A stretch of DNA of 64,000 nucleotides from Massilia eurypsychrophila (lineage in GTDB: Bacteria > Pseudomonadota > Gammaproteobacteria > Burkholderiales > Burkholderiaceae_D). The stretch covers positions 124,001 through 188,000 of the forward strand of contig NZ_PDOC01000002.1 of the NCBI RefSeq assembly GCF_002760655.1. Direction: 5' to 3'. Positions 43,063 through 54,518 of this stretch are shown in pieces. The position numbers were made by a program, and so were the translations under genes. The notes under the pieces were generated by a model. It saw only the letters and a program-made list of their open reading frames with translations, had not been told where the DNA came from and did not search any database. Numbering within the stretch: the stretch's first letter is position 1; each line of letters begins with the position of its first letter.

Positions 43063-43299
43063 CAGTTTGTGCGATGAGGTCAAGTGCATATCCGTTGAAT
43101 CAGCGTCCCATTTAGATCGGTTTGTTTGCCGGCGTGCGCGCGAAAAATCGGCGCATTCACGTTTCGACAAATTCAATCACGTAAAGTACACGAAAACCTT
43201 GTCAGTGCGCAACTGCCACACTCCTTTTTCGCATCCTTTTTTTAGATGGGAACGCCCGACATGCACGTCGCGCGTTTTAAAAACATCGCCAAGGCGGAC

Positions 43300-44406
43300 C
43301 TATTCCCAGTTCAGTGCGCCGCCAGTTTGGTACTCGGTGACGCGCGTCTCGAAGAAGTTTCGTTCCTTCTTCATGTCGATCATTTCGCTCATCCACGGGA
43401 ACGGATTTTCTTCCTGCGGGAACAGCGGATCGAGGCCGATCTGGACCGAGCGGCGGTTGGCGATAAAGCGCAGGTAACCCTTGAACATCGATGCGTTCAA
43501 ACCGAGCACGCCGCGCGGCATCGTGTCTTCCGCATACGCGTATTCGAGGTCGACCGCCTTGAGGAACAGCACCTTGATCTCTTCGCGGAAAGCCGGTGTC
43601 CACAGCAGCGGATTTTCCATCTTGATCGTGTTGATCAAATCGATCCCGAAATTGCAATGCATTGATTCGTCACGCAAAATGTACTGATACTGTTCCGCCG
43701 CACCCATCATTTTGTTCTGCCGGCCGAGCGCCAGGATCTGCGTAAAGCCGACGTAAAAGAACAGCCCTTCCATCAGGCAGGCGAACACGATCAGCGATTT
43801 GAGCAAGGTCTGGTCGTTCGCCACGGTGCCGGTGGTGAAGGCCGGATCGGTCAAGGTATTGATGAACGGGATCAGGAATTCGTCCTTGTCGCGGATCGAT
43901 TTGACCTCGTTATAGGCGTTGAAAATCTCCGCTTCATCGAGTCCGAGCGACTCCACGATGTACTGATAAGCGTGCGTGTGGATCGCCTCTTCGAACGCCT
44001 GGCGCAGCAGATATTGGCGGCATTCCGGCGCCGTAATGTGGCGATAAGTACCGAGCACGATGTTGTTGGCGGCGAGCGAATCGGCGGTGACGAAGAAGCC
44101 CAGATTTCTTTTCACCAGACGACGCTCGTCATCGGTCAAACCGTTGGGATTTTTCCACAACTCGATGTCGCGCTGCATGTTGACCTCTTGCGGCATCCAG
44201 TGATTCGCACAACCGGCCAGGTATTTATCCCATGCCCATTTGTACTTGAATGGCACCAGCTGGTTGACGTCGGTCTTGCCGTTGATGATGCGCTTGTCGT
44301 CCGCGTTCACACGCTTGGCGACCAGCTCGGCATCGACCGGCGCTTCCGCCGCTTGCGGCAGACGCGCCGCTGGTGCGCTGGAGGTGTCTTCGTCCCATGA
44401 CAACAT
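43300..44406 (-). CDS. nrdB: ribonucleoside-diphosphate reductase class Ia beta subunit
   Basis: A 368-residue di-iron, tyrosyl-radical subunit of ribonucleotide reductase. Metal ligands and the radical site are recognisable: Asp in [10 protein letters not shown], Glu/His and radical Tyr in [13 protein letters not shown], Glu in [11 protein letters not shown], and Glu/His in [13 protein letters not shown]. The conserved Tyr at the end of HTHAY supports a class Ia enzyme. I chose the ATG at 44406, with AAGGA upstream, over the longer frame. It lies 106 bp after nrdA on the same strand. The C-terminus retains an acidic/aromatic tail that would dock on NrdA. Confidence 0.95.
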   Translation of the reverse strand: MLSWDEDTSSAPAARLPQAAEAPVDAELVAKRVNADDKRIINGKTDVNQLVPFKYKWAWDKYLAGCANHWMPQEVNMQRDIELWKNPNGLTDDERRLVKRNLGFFVTADSLAANNIVLGTYRHITAPECRQYLLRQAFEEAIHTHAYQYIVESLGLDEAEIFNAYNEVKSIRDKDEFLIPFINTLTDPAFTTGTVANDQTLLKSLIVFACLMEGLFFYVGFTQILALGRQNKMMGAAEQYQYILRDESMHCNFGIDLINTIKMENPLLWTPAFREEIKVLFLKAVDLEYAYAEDTMPRGVLGLNASMFKGYLRFIANRRSVQIGLDPLFPQEENPFPWMSEMIDMKKERNFFETRVTEYQTGGALNWE

Positions 44407-44512
44407 AATGAATTCCTTCTTGATGGTGTGTCGTTCACGCGCTAGAGCGCGTGTGATGTGATTGGTGCTGCCAATTGCCAAACCGGGGGCTCGGCGCCCC
44501 CAGACCCGACGC

Positions 44513-47455
<2,943 letters not shown>

Positions 47456-47677
47456 TGAAGCTCCCGGGGACGGCATGCAGTCGTGCTGCAGCCTTGTTAT
47501 CAAGTAGACCGGCGGCGAGGCCGATCGATCAACAAATAAAAAAGCAAAAAAAATACCCTGCCAACCGTTGCGCACTGTTGGCAAACGACGTTAAACATGG
47601 GTTGAATACGCTGGTCAGAAACCGGTCCGAGCTGCTGGACGGTGTACAAAACTGTGCCAGGGGAAGATCCCCCTGTA

Positions 47678-47742
47678 CCACTACATCTAGTCATAAGCGC
47701 TTGAGTGAGACTAATTGTAGTGCCTGGCCGCACCTCACGCAA
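47678..47742 (-). promoter_or_regulatory. candidate nrdA promoter with two NrdR-box-like sites
   Basis: On the minus strand, TTGCGT (plus 47737-47742) and TACAAT (47714-47719) form a -35/-10 pair with a 17-bp spacer. Two imperfect copies of the NrdR-box pattern ACACWATATCTWGTGT are found at 47678-47693 (about 11 of 16 matches) and 47708-47723 (about 10 of 16), with centres 30 bp apart, roughly three helical turns. The second overlaps the -10 element, as expected for a repressor. An AT-rich stretch upstream (47755-47790) could act as an UP element. The 5' leader would be about 250 bases. This is a prediction from pattern only. Confidence 0.55.
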
Positions 47743-47962
47743 TACATTTCGGACACCATTGGATACTAAATATTTGATATTTTTTTCGGTGTGGAGGCTT
47801 GACATTTTTCGGTGCGGAAAGCACGCCGACCAGCCGGTGAGCGGGCACTAACACTGCATCATTTGCAGGCAGGTTTGCGCCGCGCTGGTGCGCCGGGCGC
47901 GCGCGATGGCGCCGGCGTCAGGCGCCGGCCGTCGCATATTGCGCTGGCGAAAAAGCAACAAC
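47743..47962. other. spacer between nrdA promoter and pilR
   Basis: Two near-identical segments TTTTTCGGTG (about 47782-47791 and 47806-47814) form a direct repeat in the AT-rich part. GC palindromes built on GGCGCC occur at about 47910-47930, just beyond the pilR stop, but no T-tract follows, so I do not call a terminator. No gene is seen. Confidence 0.4.
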
Positions 47963-49378
47963 TTATTGCTCAGGTTCCTGAATGTCGAGCTTTTGCATCT
48001 GGTAGCGCAATTGGCGAAAGCTGATGCCGAGCAGTTGCGCGGCCTGGGTGCGGTTGAACTGGGTCTGGGCCAGCGCGCGCAGGATGATGTCGCGCTCGAC
48101 CTGCACCAGGTAGTCGGGCAGATTGTTCGGCAACGCGTCGGGGCCGAGCGTGGCCGGCGCCGGCGCCGGCGCTGGCGCGGCCACCTGGTTGGGCGCCACC
48201 TCCGCCGGCGCGCTGACCTCGGCCACGCGCGCGCTCTTGAGCGACAGGTCGGCCACCTCGATGACGCCGTCGTTGGCAAACGCCAGCGCGCGTTCGAGCA
48301 CGTTCTCCAGCTCGCGCACGTTGCCGGGGAATGAATAGGCGCACAGCGTGTCGAGCACCTGGGCGCCGAGCGCCGCCTTCGGGCCGCCGCCGGCCAGCCG
48401 CGCCAGGATCGCATCGGTGAGCACGCCGAGGTCGGCGAGCCGCTCGCGCAGCGGCGGCAGCGCCAGCTCGATCACGTTGAGCCGATAGAACAGGTCCTGC
48501 CTGAACTTGCCCGTTTCGACGCAATGGGCCAGGTCCTGGTGGGTGGCGCTGATGATGCGCACGTCGACCGGCTCCTCGGCGGTGGCGCCGATCTTGCGCA
48601 CGCGCCGTTCCTGGATCGCGCGCAGCAGCTTGACCTGCATCGCCAGCGGCAGGTCGGCCACTTCGTCGAGCATCAGGGTGCCGCCGTTGGCCGCCTGGAA
48701 GAAGCCGTCGCGCTCGTCGGCCGCGCCGGTGAAGGCGCCCTTGCGGTAGCCAAAGAACTCCGCTTCCATCAGCGCTTCCGGAATGGCGCCGCAGTTGACG
48801 GCGATGAAGGCACGCGCCGCGCGCGAACTCTGGGCGTGGATCTCACGCGCGGCCAGCTCCTTGCCGCTGCCCGATTCGCCCGTGATGGCAATCGGCGCCA
48901 TCGAGCGCGCCAGGCGCGCGATCTGCGCGCGCAGCGCCTGCATCGCGGCGGAGGCGCCGATCAGCCGGCTGGGCGCAGCCGCGCCGGCGGCCGGCGGCGC
49001 CGATCCCGGGCTGCTCAGGCGCAGCGCCGAGCGCACCATCACGCGCAAATCGTCCAGCACCACCGGCTTGGAGACGTAGTCGAAGGCGCCGGCCTTGAGC
49101 GCCACCACCGCGTTGTCGGCGCTGCCGTACGCGGTGACGACGGCGATCGGCGTGCCTTTGCCGCTGGCCGCCACTTCGCGCACCAGCTCGAGGCCAAGGC
49201 CGTCGGGCAGGCGCATGTCGGTCAGCACCAGCGCGTACTCGTTGGCGGCAAACAGTGCGCGCGCCTGGCCAAGCGTTTCGGCGCAGTCGACGTCCAGGCC
49301 CATCCTGACGAGCGTGATGTCGAGCAGTTCGCGCAGGTCCGCTTCGTCGTCGACGACCAGGATGCGGGGTGAAGTCAT
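47963..49378 (-). CDS. pilR: sigma-54-dependent response regulator PilR
   Basis: A 471-residue NtrC-family regulator. The N-terminal receiver has the phosphoacceptor Asp54, the AAA+ domain has Walker A GESGSGKE (167-174) and the sigma-54 contact loop GAFTGA (214-219), and the C-terminus carries a Fis-type helix-turn-helix (RTQAAQLLGISFRQLRYQMQKLDI). An Ala/Pro-rich linker joins the AAA+ and DNA-binding parts. PilR activates pilA transcription in response to PilS. It follows pilS at 43 bp. The target pilA is not in the window. All key residues are intact. Confidence 0.93.
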   Translation of the reverse strand: MTSPRILVVDDEADLRELLDITLVRMGLDVDCAETLGQARALFAANEYALVLTDMRLPDGLGLELVREVAASGKGTPIAVVTAYGSADNAVVALKAGAFDYVSKPVVLDDLRVMVRSALRLSSPGSAPPAAGAAAPSRLIGASAAMQALRAQIARLARSMAPIAITGESGSGKELAAREIHAQSSRAARAFIAVNCGAIPEALMEAEFFGYRKGAFTGAADERDGFFQAANGGTLMLDEVADLPLAMQVKLLRAIQERRVRKIGATAEEPVDVRIISATHQDLAHCVETGKFRQDLFYRLNVIELALPPLRERLADLGVLTDAILARLAGGGPKAALGAQVLDTLCAYSFPGNVRELENVLERALAFANDGVIEVADLSLKSARVAEVSAPAEVAPNQVAAPAPAPAPATLGPDALPNNLPDYLVQVERDIILRALAQTQFNRTQAAQLLGISFRQLRYQMQKLDIQEPEQ

Positions 49379-49421
49379 GATGTGGCCTTTCGGTTGCTCG
49401 GTTTCATACCAGGTGCTTGCA

Positions 49422-51101
49422 TCATACGGCCCACGGCTGCGCGAAGGTGATGACGAACCTGCCGCTGGCCTTGCGCAGGCCGAACGCGCCGGGATCGATG
49501 CGGTATTCGTAATCGAGCATGGCGTCGTTGTTCAGGCACAGCTCGCGCGCCAGGTACAGGCCCAGGCCGGTGCCCTTGCTGGAGGTGGTGTAGAACGGCT
49601 CAAACAGGTGGGCGCGCACTTCCGGCGTGATGCCGGGGCCGTCGTCCTGCACGTGCAGTTCCATCCGTCCGGGGCCGTCGCCGACGACGAACAGGCGGAT
49701 CGAGCCTGGCGTGGCGCTGGCGTAGCGGATCGCGTTGGTGAGCAGGTTGACCACCACTTCGCGCAGGTGCAGCGCGTCGAAGCGCACCGGCGACTTGCCG
49801 GTGGCGCCGACCCAGATCATATCGTCGGGCAGCGCGTGGGTTTCCTGGAACTCGGCGCGGATCTCGGCGAGGAACGGCGCCAGGTACAGCGGCTCGGAGT
49901 GCGGCTGCACCTTGCGCGAGAGCTGCAGGATGTCTTCGACCATGCGGTTGACGCGGGCGACGTTGTCGCCGACGATCTTGAGCAGGCGCGCGTGCGACGG
50001 CTCGGACAGGTCTTCGGCCAGCAGCGAGGTGGCGTGGCCGATCGCCGACAGCGGGTTGCGCACCTCGTGGGCGATGCTGGCGGTCAGGCGCCCCATCGAC
50101 GCGAGTTTCAGTTGCTGCGCCTGGTTTTCGATGGCGGTGACGTCCTGCAGGAAGATGACGCAGCGTTCGGTGGCCTGGTCGGGCGTGTCGACGCGCGCGA
50201 AGCGCAGCTTCAGGTGCGCGGCCAGGTCGGGACGCACGCTGCGCAGCAGCGGTCCGGCTTCGGCGCCGGCTTCCTGGCCCGGCTTGACGGTGACGAAGGC
50301 GCCGCCGGCCTCGCCGCCGGCCCCTTCCAGCGGCAGCTTGAGCCAGGCGCCGAACGCCTGCGCGATCGGGTCGAGCGGCGCCACTTCGGCCAGGCGGAAG
50401 TCGCAGCCTTCGCCGGCCAGCGCCAGCATGCGCTGGGCCGCCGGATTACTGGTAAATACCTGGCCGTCGTGGCCGACGACGAGGATGCCGTCGCCGACAT
50501 CGGCCATGACGATGCGGTTGATCGCCTGCTGGATCTTCAGGTCGGCGCCGCGGCGCGCCGCCAGGTCTTCCTGGCCGATCAGCTTTGCCGCCAGCCGGCT
50601 CACCAGCAGCACCACGGCGAAAAACGCCGCGCCGAACACGCCCGACTGCAGCAGCGGCGTGTCGCCGTCTTTCACATACGTGCTCCAGGCGCTTTCGCCG
50701 ATCAGGAACAGCGTCACGATCGAAGCGGAAAACAGCGCCAGCACCAGCGGCGCCAGGATGGCGGCGCCGGCCAGCGGAAACAGGTACAGGATCGCCAGGC
50801 CGCTGCGCACGCCGCCGCCGCTGACATACAGCAGCGAGATGACGGCCAGGTCGAGCGCGATCTGGGCGCCCAGCTGCAGCATGAAGCGGCGCCGCCAGTA
50901 GACCGTCAAGACACCGAACAGGAATGCCGCGGCGAGGTACGCGACGCACGTTTCGGCGTACAGGTGCTGGCCGGCGCGCGTGTCGAAGGAGAGGTACAGC
51001 AGCAGCACGATGGCGATGACGATGCGCGTCGCCGTCAGCGTCTGCAGCGAGCGCCAGAAGGTATCGCGCGATTGGACCGACAGCGCCTGCCAGCGTGCCA
51101 T
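49422..51101 (-). CDS. pilS: type IV pilus sensor histidine kinase PilS
   Basis: A 559-residue kinase with about six N-terminal membrane helices (about 25-170), a PAS-like domain (about 195-325), the phosphoacceptor His345 in SIAHEVRNPLSAI and a HATPase domain with NLLTNAIRYA and DDGPGI, GTGLGLYLAR. The six-helix membrane sensor and the neighbour pilR identify PilS, which monitors pilin levels in the inner membrane. The ATG at 51101 follows the small preceding gene by three bases. Confidence 0.93.
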   Translation of the reverse strand: MARWQALSVQSRDTFWRSLQTLTATRIVIAIVLLLYLSFDTRAGQHLYAETCVAYLAAAFLFGVLTVYWRRRFMLQLGAQIALDLAVISLLYVSGGGVRSGLAILYLFPLAGAAILAPLVLALFSASIVTLFLIGESAWSTYVKDGDTPLLQSGVFGAAFFAVVLLVSRLAAKLIGQEDLAARRGADLKIQQAINRIVMADVGDGILVVGHDGQVFTSNPAAQRMLALAGEGCDFRLAEVAPLDPIAQAFGAWLKLPLEGAGGEAGGAFVTVKPGQEAGAEAGPLLRSVRPDLAAHLKLRFARVDTPDQATERCVIFLQDVTAIENQAQQLKLASMGRLTASIAHEVRNPLSAIGHATSLLAEDLSEPSHARLLKIVGDNVARVNRMVEDILQLSRKVQPHSEPLYLAPFLAEIRAEFQETHALPDDMIWVGATGKSPVRFDALHLREVVVNLLTNAIRYASATPGSIRLFVVGDGPGRMELHVQDDGPGITPEVRAHLFEPFYTTSSKGTGLGLYLARELCLNNDAMLDYEYRIDPGAFGLRKASGRFVITFAQPWAV

Positions 51102-51104
51102 CGG

Positions 51105-51335
51105 CTACTTGGCCGGCAGCCGCACGTGGGCCGGGCTGCAGTAGTCGAGGCCATCGGCGCGCACCGCTTCCGATTGCGGGAAATGCACGCCGCAGTGGGC
51201 GCAGCTGGTCATCGTCTCGATCGCCGGCGGCGGCGACGGCGCCTTCGGCGGCGTCAGGCCGGCCGAACGGATCTTGCTGCGGATCGCCCAGATCACCAGG
51301 ATCGCCAGCGCCACCCAGAACAGGAAGCGCATCAT
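51105..51335 (-). CDS. PP0621-family small membrane protein
   Basis: A 76-residue protein with one N-terminal membrane helix and a C-terminal zinc-binding-like MTSCAHCGVHFPQSEAV motif, typical of the PP0621 family often found beside pilS. The function is unknown. The ATG at 51335 overlaps the CcsA-like stop (ATGA); a second in-frame ATG follows directly at 51332. pilS starts three bases after the stop, so this small gene is embedded in the ccsA-like-to-pilR operon. Confidence 0.83.
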   Translation of the reverse strand: MMRFLFWVALAILVIWAIRSKIRSAGLTPPKAPSPPPAIETMTSCAHCGVHFPQSEAVRADGLDYCSPAHVRLPAK

Positions 51336-52135
51336 GCCAGGCCCCGGTGCAGTACCACTTCGAGCACGAACCGGCTGCCGACGTAGGCCAGCACCAGCGT
51401 GGCGAAGCCGGCCAGCGTGAAGCGCAGCGCCGTCTTGCCGCGCCAGCCGCGCCACCTGCGCCCGGTCAGCAGCGCCGCAAACAGCAGCCATGACAGCAGC
51501 GCGAAGACGGTCTTGTGATCCCACTTCATGACGGCGCCGAACAGCTGTTCGGAAAACACGATGCCCGACAATACAGTGAGGCTGAGCAGCACGAAGCCGA
51601 TGCGGATCAGGCGAAACAGCAGCTTTTCCATCGTCAGCAGCGCCGGCAGCTGGTCGAGCGCGCCGCCGAGCCAGTTCGGCGCCGGGCTGCGCGTGTGCAG
51701 GCGCGACTCCTGCAGCGCCATCAGCACGGCGTGGAAAGCGGCGATCGTCAAGGTGCTGTAGGCCAGCATCGCGACGGCGATGTGCCAGCCGAACGCCGGC
51801 GCCTGGCCCTGCAGCTGGAACACGCTGCCGGGAAACAGCGCCGGCAGCGCGGCGGCGGCGGCCGCGCACGGCATCACCAGGCGGCGCAGGCCGTCGAGCG
51901 CGAAGTTGCGGTTCTCCAGCCAGTACGCGGCCACCGACACCCACAGCGCGGCCGACAGCATGATGGCAAAGCCGACGCGCAGGCCGCCCGGCGTGCGCAT
52001 GTCGAACCACAGCGCGGCGCCGTGCAGCAGCCAGGCGGCCGCGGTAACGGCCGAAATCAAGCCGCCCTGGCGGACCGGCACCAGGGCGCACACCGCGTAC
52101 AGCAGCATGGCAACTAAAAAGAAATAGGTTTGCAT
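51332..52135 (-). CDS. CcsA-like cytochrome c assembly family membrane protein (YpjD)
   Basis: A 267-residue protein with about eight membrane helices of the CcsA/CcmC haem-handling family (PF01578). The segments around FGWHIAVAMLAYST and MKWDHKTVFALLSWLLFA match the conserved haem-handling positions. YpjD homologues are usually encoded next to ffh, as here, divergently. Whether it moves haem is not proven. It is the first gene of the minus-strand run with PP0621, pilS and pilR, and its promoter should lie beside the 70-bp palindrome. Confidence 0.85.
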   Translation of the reverse strand: MQTYFFLVAMLLYAVCALVPVRQGGLISAVTAAAWLLHGAALWFDMRTPGGLRVGFAIMLSAALWVSVAAYWLENRNFALDGLRRLVMPCAAAAAALPALFPGSVFQLQGQAPAFGWHIAVAMLAYSTLTIAAFHAVLMALQESRLHTRSPAPNWLGGALDQLPALLTMEKLLFRLIRIGFVLLSLTVLSGIVFSEQLFGAVMKWDHKTVFALLSWLLFAALLTGRRWRGWRGKTALRFTLAGFATLVLAYVGSRFVLEVVLHRGLA

Positions 52136-52208
52136 CGGCTAAGTTTACACTATCGGCGCGCCGCCGGTGCCCCAGCCGGAGTCCAACCCGACTATATATA
52201 CAGGCGCA

Positions 52209-52278
52209 ACGCTGGTGTCAGGTCTGACATTCGGACATTCGCGCGCGAATGTCCGAATGTCAGACCTGACACCAGCGT
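52209..52278. repeat. perfect 70-bp palindrome built from two inverted GTCAGGTCTGAC repeats
   Basis: Positions 52209-52278 are a perfect inverted repeat with no loop, centred between 52243 and 52244 in GCGCGC. I checked each pair by position. Each half is one copy of the unit found in the cluster at 28978-29220, with the first GGGGTCAG reading GGTGTCAG. It lies in the divergent 226-bp spacer between the ccsA-like gene and ffh, and could extrude a 35-bp-arm cruciform or affect both promoters. Similar paired, inverted units are typical of REP/BIME elements. Confidence 0.92.
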
Positions 52279-52361
52279 GTCGGCGCCCGCCGTCCATGAG
52301 GTAAAATGCTTCACTTCCGGCGCTACGCCGCCGCTTGCCCACGCTTCGATCCAGGTTTGCC

Positions 52362-53729
52362 ATGCTAGATAACTTAACCCAACGCCTTGCCAAGGTCGTC
52401 AAGACCATGCGCGGTGAGGCGCGTCTGACCGAAACCAATACCGCGGAGATGCTGCGCGAAGTGCGCCTGGCCCTGCTCGAGGCCGACGTCGCCTTGCCGG
52501 CGGTGCGCGAATTTATCAGCCGCGTCAAGGAAAAGGCGCTCGGCGAAGAAGTCATCGGCTCGCTCAGCCCAGGCCAGGCGCTGGTCGGCGTGGTGCAGAA
52601 GGAACTGGCCGCGCTGATGGGCGCCGACCTCGGCCCCGAAGCGTCGCAGCTGAGCTTTGCGCAGCAGCCGCCGGCGATCATCCTGATGGCCGGCCTGCAA
52701 GGTGTCGGTAAAACCACCACCGTCGGCAAGCTCGCCAAGTACCTGCGCGAAGAGAAGAAAAAGAAAGTGCTGACCGTCTCGGCCGACGTGTATCGCCCGG
52801 CCGCGATCGCCCAGCTCGAATCGGTGACCAAGCAGGTCGGCGCCGACTTCTTCCCGAGTTCGGCCACCGACAAGCCGGTCGACATCGCCCGCGCCGCGCT
52901 CGACTGGGCCAAGAAACACTACCACGACGTGCTGATCATCGACACCGCCGGCCGCCTCGGCATCGACGAGGCGATGATGGCCGAGATCGCCGCGTTGCAC
53001 GCCGCGGTCAAGCCGATCGAAACGCTGTTCGTCGTCGACGCCATGCTCGGCCAGGATGCGATCAACACGGCCAAGGCGTTCAACGACGCGCTGCCGCTGA
53101 CCGGCATCGTCCTCACCAAGCTCGACGGCGACTCGCGCGGCGGCGCCGCGCTGTCGGTGCGCCACATTACCGGCAAACCGATCAAGTTTGCCGGCGTGTC
53201 GGAAAAGCTCGACGGCCTCGAAGCGTTCGACGCCCAGCGCATGGCCAACCGCATCCTCGGCATGGGCGACATCCTGGCGCTGGTGGAAGAAGCGCGCAAG
53301 GGCGTCGACACCAAGGCGGCGGCCGACCTGGCCAACAAGATCAAGGTCGGCGGCAAGTTCGACATGAACGACTTCAAGTCGCAGCTGGGCCAGATGAAGA
53401 AAATGGGCGGCATGGCCAGCCTGGTCGACAAGCTGCCGGCGCAGTTCCAGCAGGCCGCCGGCGGCGCCAACATGGACCAGGCCGACAAGCAGGTGCGCCG
53501 CATGTGCGGCATCATCGACTCGATGACGCCGCAAGAGCGCGCCAAGCCTGAGCTGATCAAGGCCACCCGCAAACGCCGCATCGCCGCCGGCGCCGGCGTC
53601 CAGGTGCAGGAAGTAAACCGCATGCTGGCGCAGTTCGACCAGATGCAAAGCATGATGAAAAAGCTCAAGGGCGGCGGCATGATGAAGATGATGCGCGGTA
53701 TGAAAGGCATGATGCCGGGCATGCGTTAA
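52362..53729 (+). CDS. ffh: signal recognition particle protein Ffh
   Basis: A 455-residue GTPase that with 4.5S RNA targets inner-membrane proteins to FtsY. The N domain is at 1-90. The G domain has the P-loop GLQGVGKT (111-118), the DTAGRLG G3 motif, the TKLDGDSRGGAALSV G4 region and GVSEKLDGLE. The C-terminal M domain is Met-rich and ends GMMPGMR. The ATG at 52362 starts at the conserved MLDNLTQRL; an earlier frame to 52335 has no homology. A terminator follows within 15 bp of the stop. Confidence 0.97.
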   Translation: MLDNLTQRLAKVVKTMRGEARLTETNTAEMLREVRLALLEADVALPAVREFISRVKEKALGEEVIGSLSPGQALVGVVQKELAALMGADLGPEASQLSFAQQPPAIILMAGLQGVGKTTTVGKLAKYLREEKKKKVLTVSADVYRPAAIAQLESVTKQVGADFFPSSATDKPVDIARAALDWAKKHYHDVLIIDTAGRLGIDEAMMAEIAALHAAVKPIETLFVVDAMLGQDAINTAKAFNDALPLTGIVLTKLDGDSRGGAALSVRHITGKPIKFAGVSEKLDGLEAFDAQRMANRILGMGDILALVEEARKGVDTKAAADLANKIKVGGKFDMNDFKSQLGQMKKMGGMASLVDKLPAQFQQAAGGANMDQADKQVRRMCGIIDSMTPQERAKPELIKATRKRRIAAGAGVQVQEVNRMLAQFDQMQSMMKKLKGGGMMKMMRGMKGMMPGMR

Positions 53730-53743
53730 GCCATTTCAGCCGA

Positions 53744-53787
53744 TAAAAAGCCGGCCGGCGGATCTGTTCCGCGGCCGGCTTTTTTTA
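53744..53787 (+). terminator. intrinsic terminator after ffh
   Basis: A GC-rich stem (AGCCGGCC with GGCCGGCT, extended through GCGGA/TCCGC) is followed by a seven-T tract (53780-53787). It begins 15 bp downstream of the ffh stop. The A-run before the stem also makes it potentially bidirectional. Confidence 0.92.
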
Positions 53788-53963
53788 TTCGATTTCACCT
53801 CTGGGAAGCCGGCTTTGCACCAGGGTAGCGCCTGAACCGCGAATTTCGCTTGTATTAGAGTGAAAAATTTCGAAAAACACTTGCAACAACAGTAAAAGCC
53901 CACCAATATAAGCCGTGCGATCAATTGCGCAATTTCCCATGTGTTCGTTAAGGAGGCTCGAAG

Positions 53964-54368
53964 ATGGCAACAGCCAAAAAAACCCCAGCAGCAGCTCCAG
54001 CAAAAAAAGCGGCAGCCAAGCCAGCAGCAGCGGCAAAGCCAGCGGCTAAAAAAGCAGCTCCAGCAAAGGCCGCGGCGCCAAAAGCAGCCGCAGCGAAGAA
54101 AGCACCAGCAGCACCACGCAAGCCTAACGCCGCCTTCATGAAGGCGATGACTCCGTCCGATACGCTGGCCGCAGTGGTTGGCGCGACCCCGCTGCCACGC
54201 ACCGAAGTCACCAAAAAAGTGTGGGACTATATTAAAAAGCTCGACCTGCAAGACGCTGCAAACCGTCGCATGATCAATGCCGACGACAAGCTCAAAGCGG
54301 TCTTTGGCGGCAAAGCCCAGGTCTCCATGTTCGAAATGACGAAACTCATTTCCGATCATCTGAAATAA
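53964..54368 (+). CDS. SWIB-domain protein with histone H1-like N-terminal tail
   Basis: A 134-residue protein. Residues 1-55 are an Ala/Lys/Pro-rich tail (AAKPAAAAKPAAKKAAPAK) like the C-terminus of linker histones. Residues about 58-134 form a SWIB/MDM2 domain with TEVTKKVWDYIKKLDLQDAANRRMINADDKLKAVFG. SWIB domains are mostly eukaryotic chromatin components but occur in Chlamydia and some proteobacteria. The exact role here is unknown; binding to DNA by the tail is an inference. A strong AAGGAGG ribosome binding site precedes the ATG. It is a single gene with its own terminator downstream. Confidence 0.9.
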   Translation: MATAKKTPAAAPAKKAAAKPAAAAKPAAKKAAPAKAAAPKAAAAKKAPAAPRKPNAAFMKAMTPSDTLAAVVGATPLPRTEVTKKVWDYIKKLDLQDAANRRMINADDKLKAVFGGKAQVSMFEMTKLISDHLK

Positions 54369-54396
54369 AAACAGCTTGGTTGTAACGACCGAATTG

Positions 54397-54436
54397 AAAA
54401 AAGGCCCCGGTTGCGACACCGGGGCCTTTTGTTTTT
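54397..54436. terminator. bidirectional intrinsic terminator between the SWIB and transglycosylase genes
   Basis: An 11-bp stem (AAGGCCCCGGT with its complement, 54401-54427) with a 5-base loop has A residues before and T residues after it, so it can work in both directions. It sits about 30 bp after the SWIB stop and about 80 bp before the transglycosylase stop on the opposite strand. Confidence 0.92.
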
Positions 54437-54518
54437 AGATCGTCATCGCAGTTAATTAATACTTGGCTAATTCGAAGTTCACTGCGCCGGAACCGCTACC
54501 ATTTATGCATCACCGTAA

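Noticed and set aside
42924-43477. Plus-strand open frames over the nrdB terminator and 3' end
   Set aside because: They have random composition and run antisense into nrdB; the terminator structure is the better explanation.
47500-47805. 101-codon minus-strand frame in the nrdA leader
   Set aside because: It overlaps the predicted promoter and has no family likeness; the base composition is not coding-like.
47890-47940. GGCGCC-rich hairpins after pilR as terminator
   Set aside because: Palindromes are present, but no T-tract follows on the minus strand; GGCGCC is frequent in this GC-rich DNA.
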